Under the pieces are notes generated by a model. The model was not told the DNA's origin, did not search any database, and saw only the letters and a list, made by a program, of their open reading frames with translations. Source: Agrypnia vestita (lineage: Eukaryota > Arthropoda > Insecta > Trichoptera > Phryganeidae). From it: DNA of 64,000 nucleotides. This document shows positions 62,354 to 64,000 of this stretch, in pieces (positions within the stretch are counted from its first letter, which is position 1; each line of letters begins with the position of its first letter). The translations under genes were made by a program, and so were the position numbers. The stretch covers positions 61,480 through 125,479 of the forward strand of contig JADDOH010010000.1 in NCBI GenBank assembly GCA_016648135.1, given 5' to 3'.

Positions 62354-63409
62354 ATGAATCCAGAAATGGCTGTCTGCAATCAATGTATGTGCACAGTAAC
62401 AAATATTAAACAGACAATTCGTTGCAAAAAATGCTCAAGTTATTACCACACAGATTGTATAAATATCTCCAAAGAAAATTTTAAAAAGATGTCGACAAAA
62501 AACATAGAATCATGGATTTGCCCGCCTTGCAAAAAAGATAAAAGTGATAGAAAACAATCTGGGGAGCCTCCGATTATCAATCCATCCCCTAAAGCTAATG
62601 ATACATCACTTATCACCATCGATGCCAACTCATTTGCACTCTACAATAGTAACATAGAGGGGCTGCGATCCTCCTTAATCGATTATCTAGAGAGTAAACT
62701 TTCTGAAAACCACAAGCAATGGAAACAAATTTCAGATCAAAATACCAGCATCCTCCAGGCTATACAATTTGTAAGCAACCAATATGAAGACCTGAAGACA
62801 AAAATTACTGTCATCGAGTCTAGATGCAATCAGATAGAAAAAGTTCAACAAAAGCAATCTGAATTAGTTAAAAGAATAGAATACTTGGAAAATAAATTTG
62901 ACGAACAGGAGTATCAACAATTAGCCACCAACATCGAAATCCGTGGATGCCATGAAACTTCGGCAGAGTCAACCGCTGATCTCACTCACAGTGTCAAAAC
63001 CATTATCTCAACAATAAACTGGGAAGGTCAGATGAGTGACATCCTCTCCATACAACGGGCGAGGCAGCACTTCTCAAAAAAGACTCCACGCCCGATTATT
63101 GTGAAATTTACCAACCGGACCTGTCGAGATACATTCCTCGACAGAGTTAAATCTCACAATAAACAATCGAAAGGTTATGAGCGCTCACTAAACACTTCCA
63201 TCTTTAAAAATAACCAAGAAATCAAGCCTATTTACATCTCCGAGCACATTACAAAAAAATGCAAAATTTTACTAGCGGAAACAAAGAAGATAGCCATCCA
63301 GAAAAATATAAAATTTGTTTGGATTAAGAATGGACGCATATATACAAGAAAAAATGTCGGTGAGCCATTTCTTTGTATCAAATCGGAGACGGACCTGTCA
63401 AAATTGTAA
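62354..63409 (+). CDS. LINE (CR1/Jockey-type) ORF1 protein: PHD finger, coiled coil, FP-like domain
   Basis: An uninterrupted 351-codon frame. Residues 8-59 form a complete C4HC3 PHD-type zinc finger: C8, C11, C24, C27, H32, C35, C56, C59, with W54 two residues before C56. Residues about 60-95 are a polar linker. About 95-185 is heptad-rich and probably coiled coil (ITVIESRCNQIEKVQQKQSE, LVKRIEYLENKFDEQE). About 190-345 (NIEIRGCHE..., RARQHFSKKTPRPIIVKFTN, YISEHITKKCKILLAETKKI, FVWIKNGRIYTRKN) resembles the FP25K-like/RRM-type domain of insect LINE ORF1 proteins. Such proteins bind the LINE RNA and act as chaperones. No stop or frameshift is present, so this is a young or selected copy. No ORF2 endonuclease is recognisable in the remaining 590 bp. 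A domesticated gene is less likely but not excluded. Confidence 0.85.
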   Translation: MNPEMAVCNQCMCTVTNIKQTIRCKKCSSYYHTDCINISKENFKKMSTKNIESWICPPCKKDKSDRKQSGEPPIINPSPKANDTSLITIDANSFALYNSNIEGLRSSLIDYLESKLSENHKQWKQISDQNTSILQAIQFVSNQYEDLKTKITVIESRCNQIEKVQQKQSELVKRIEYLENKFDEQEYQQLATNIEIRGCHETSAESTADLTHSVKTIISTINWEGQMSDILSIQRARQHFSKKTPRPIIVKFTNRTCRDTFLDRVKSHNKQSKGYERSLNTSIFKNNQEIKPIYISEHITKKCKILLAETKKIAIQKNIKFVWIKNGRIYTRKNVGEPFLCIKSETDLSKL

Positions 63410-64000
63410 TGTCAGTTGCCGATTCGCGGTGTATACAAACTTTCTCTTTTCTATGGTCTTTACAAAAGGCGTTAACCATAAACAACTAATGTGCAAAATA
63501 AACCATAAATTATTAAAATTTTCTGAATGGGCAAATCATAGACACCTATTCCAATATTTCATAAATATTAAATTTTGTTGTCATATCAAAACAAACCTAA
63601 AAACCATACTGAATTACTTTCCTCTGTCGTGTCAAATAACACATAATTACACTGACGCATTTAAAAACATTATATATCAACTGAAAAGATATACACTCGA
63701 CAATAAGATCATTCTAAGCAATCATAAAACATTCTTAAACTTCTTTTTATTTTTGTTTCCAACACATACTTTTTATAAAATATATACCTACCTTGATAGT
63801 AATACCACACTATACCTAGGTAATACAGTTCATAATAAACCATTATCATTTCACTTACATAGCAAAATATTCTTTCAAAAATAAGTTTAAGCAATATCTT
63901 AATTCAATTCTACTCCTGTAAAATGAACTTACCCTATATACCCGCATCCTGTAACAATCATTTACATTGCAAATATGTAGGTATTTACTACCAACTCTTA
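63410..64000 (+). other. Sequence after ORF1, no recognisable ORF2 start
   Basis: A plus frame (63315-63884) overlaps the ORF1 end and continues through AT-rich sequence (K/N/F/I/Y-rich product). It lacks any apurinic-endonuclease motif expected at the start of LINE ORF2. A long inter-ORF region, a deletion or decay are all possible; the window ends here. Confidence 0.4.

Noticed and set aside
63315..63884. 189-codon frame as LINE ORF2
   Set aside because: It overlaps ORF1 and lacks endonuclease or reverse-transcriptase motifs; composition follows AT-rich DNA.
1..64000. CRISPR arrays, bacterial operons or a phage region
   Set aside because: No regularly spaced direct repeats, ribosome-binding sites or compact gene arrays; all signs are of an animal nuclear genome.

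Overview
The window looks like an AT-rich, intron-dominated stretch of insect nuclear DNA, most likely from a moth or butterfly. The reasons are: one exon of a developmental transcription factor lying in tens of kilobases of non-coding DNA; many Helitron-type elements (5' TC, 3' hairpin, CTRR end); several tRNA-derived SINE families; RTE- and CR1-like LINE tails; mariner copies; and a short CCTAA (insect telomere type) array. No bacterial operon, tRNA gene, rRNA gene or CRISPR array is visible. The order Lepidoptera is an inference from repeat content, not from a species marker.

Host gene content is small. The one exon I can name is 61018-61191 (+), a GC-rich 58-codon exon with clean splice sites. 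It encodes the proline/PY-rich transactivation segment of transcription factor AP-2 (TfAP-2), recognised by the DFQPPYFPPPF block. Most of the window upstream is probably AP-2 5' flank or intron, and the rest after 61191 its next intron. A CpG-island-like block at 3455-3800 is a candidate promoter. A second, weaker exon candidate lies at 40523-40617. GC-richer, repeat-free islands (about 2.1, 11.1, 20.6, 30.5, 40.0, 43.6, 52.4, 55.5, 57.8 and 59.3 kb) are candidate regulatory elements or untranslated exons.

The rest is mobile DNA in layers. Class II: two mariner DD34D copies (1-710 and 46153-47267), a third deleted mariner (about 50290-50640), a hAT-like element with a perfect 8-bp target duplication (29576-30327), Helitrons (1576-1740, 5719-6105, 9127-9701, 14939-15190, 23883-24346, 44575-44783, 54893-55120) and several fold-back MITEs. 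Class I: RTE-like C-terminal fragments with (TTAG)n tails, CR1-like C-terminal fragments and 3' UTRs, an intact PHD-finger ORF1 (62354-63409), and SINEs. Penelope-like elements (PLEs) leave two GIY-YIG endonuclease fragments (20979-21434 +, about 56252-56680 -).

The most interesting pattern is a small hairpin with the hammerhead-ribozyme layout: CTGANGA, one extra base, a G-C closed stem, then GAAA. It recurs at about ten places in at least five sequence-unrelated inverted-repeat families, including right after both PLE endonuclease fragments. In one PLE the inner edge of a perfect 65-bp inverted repeat falls on the predicted cleavage triplet.
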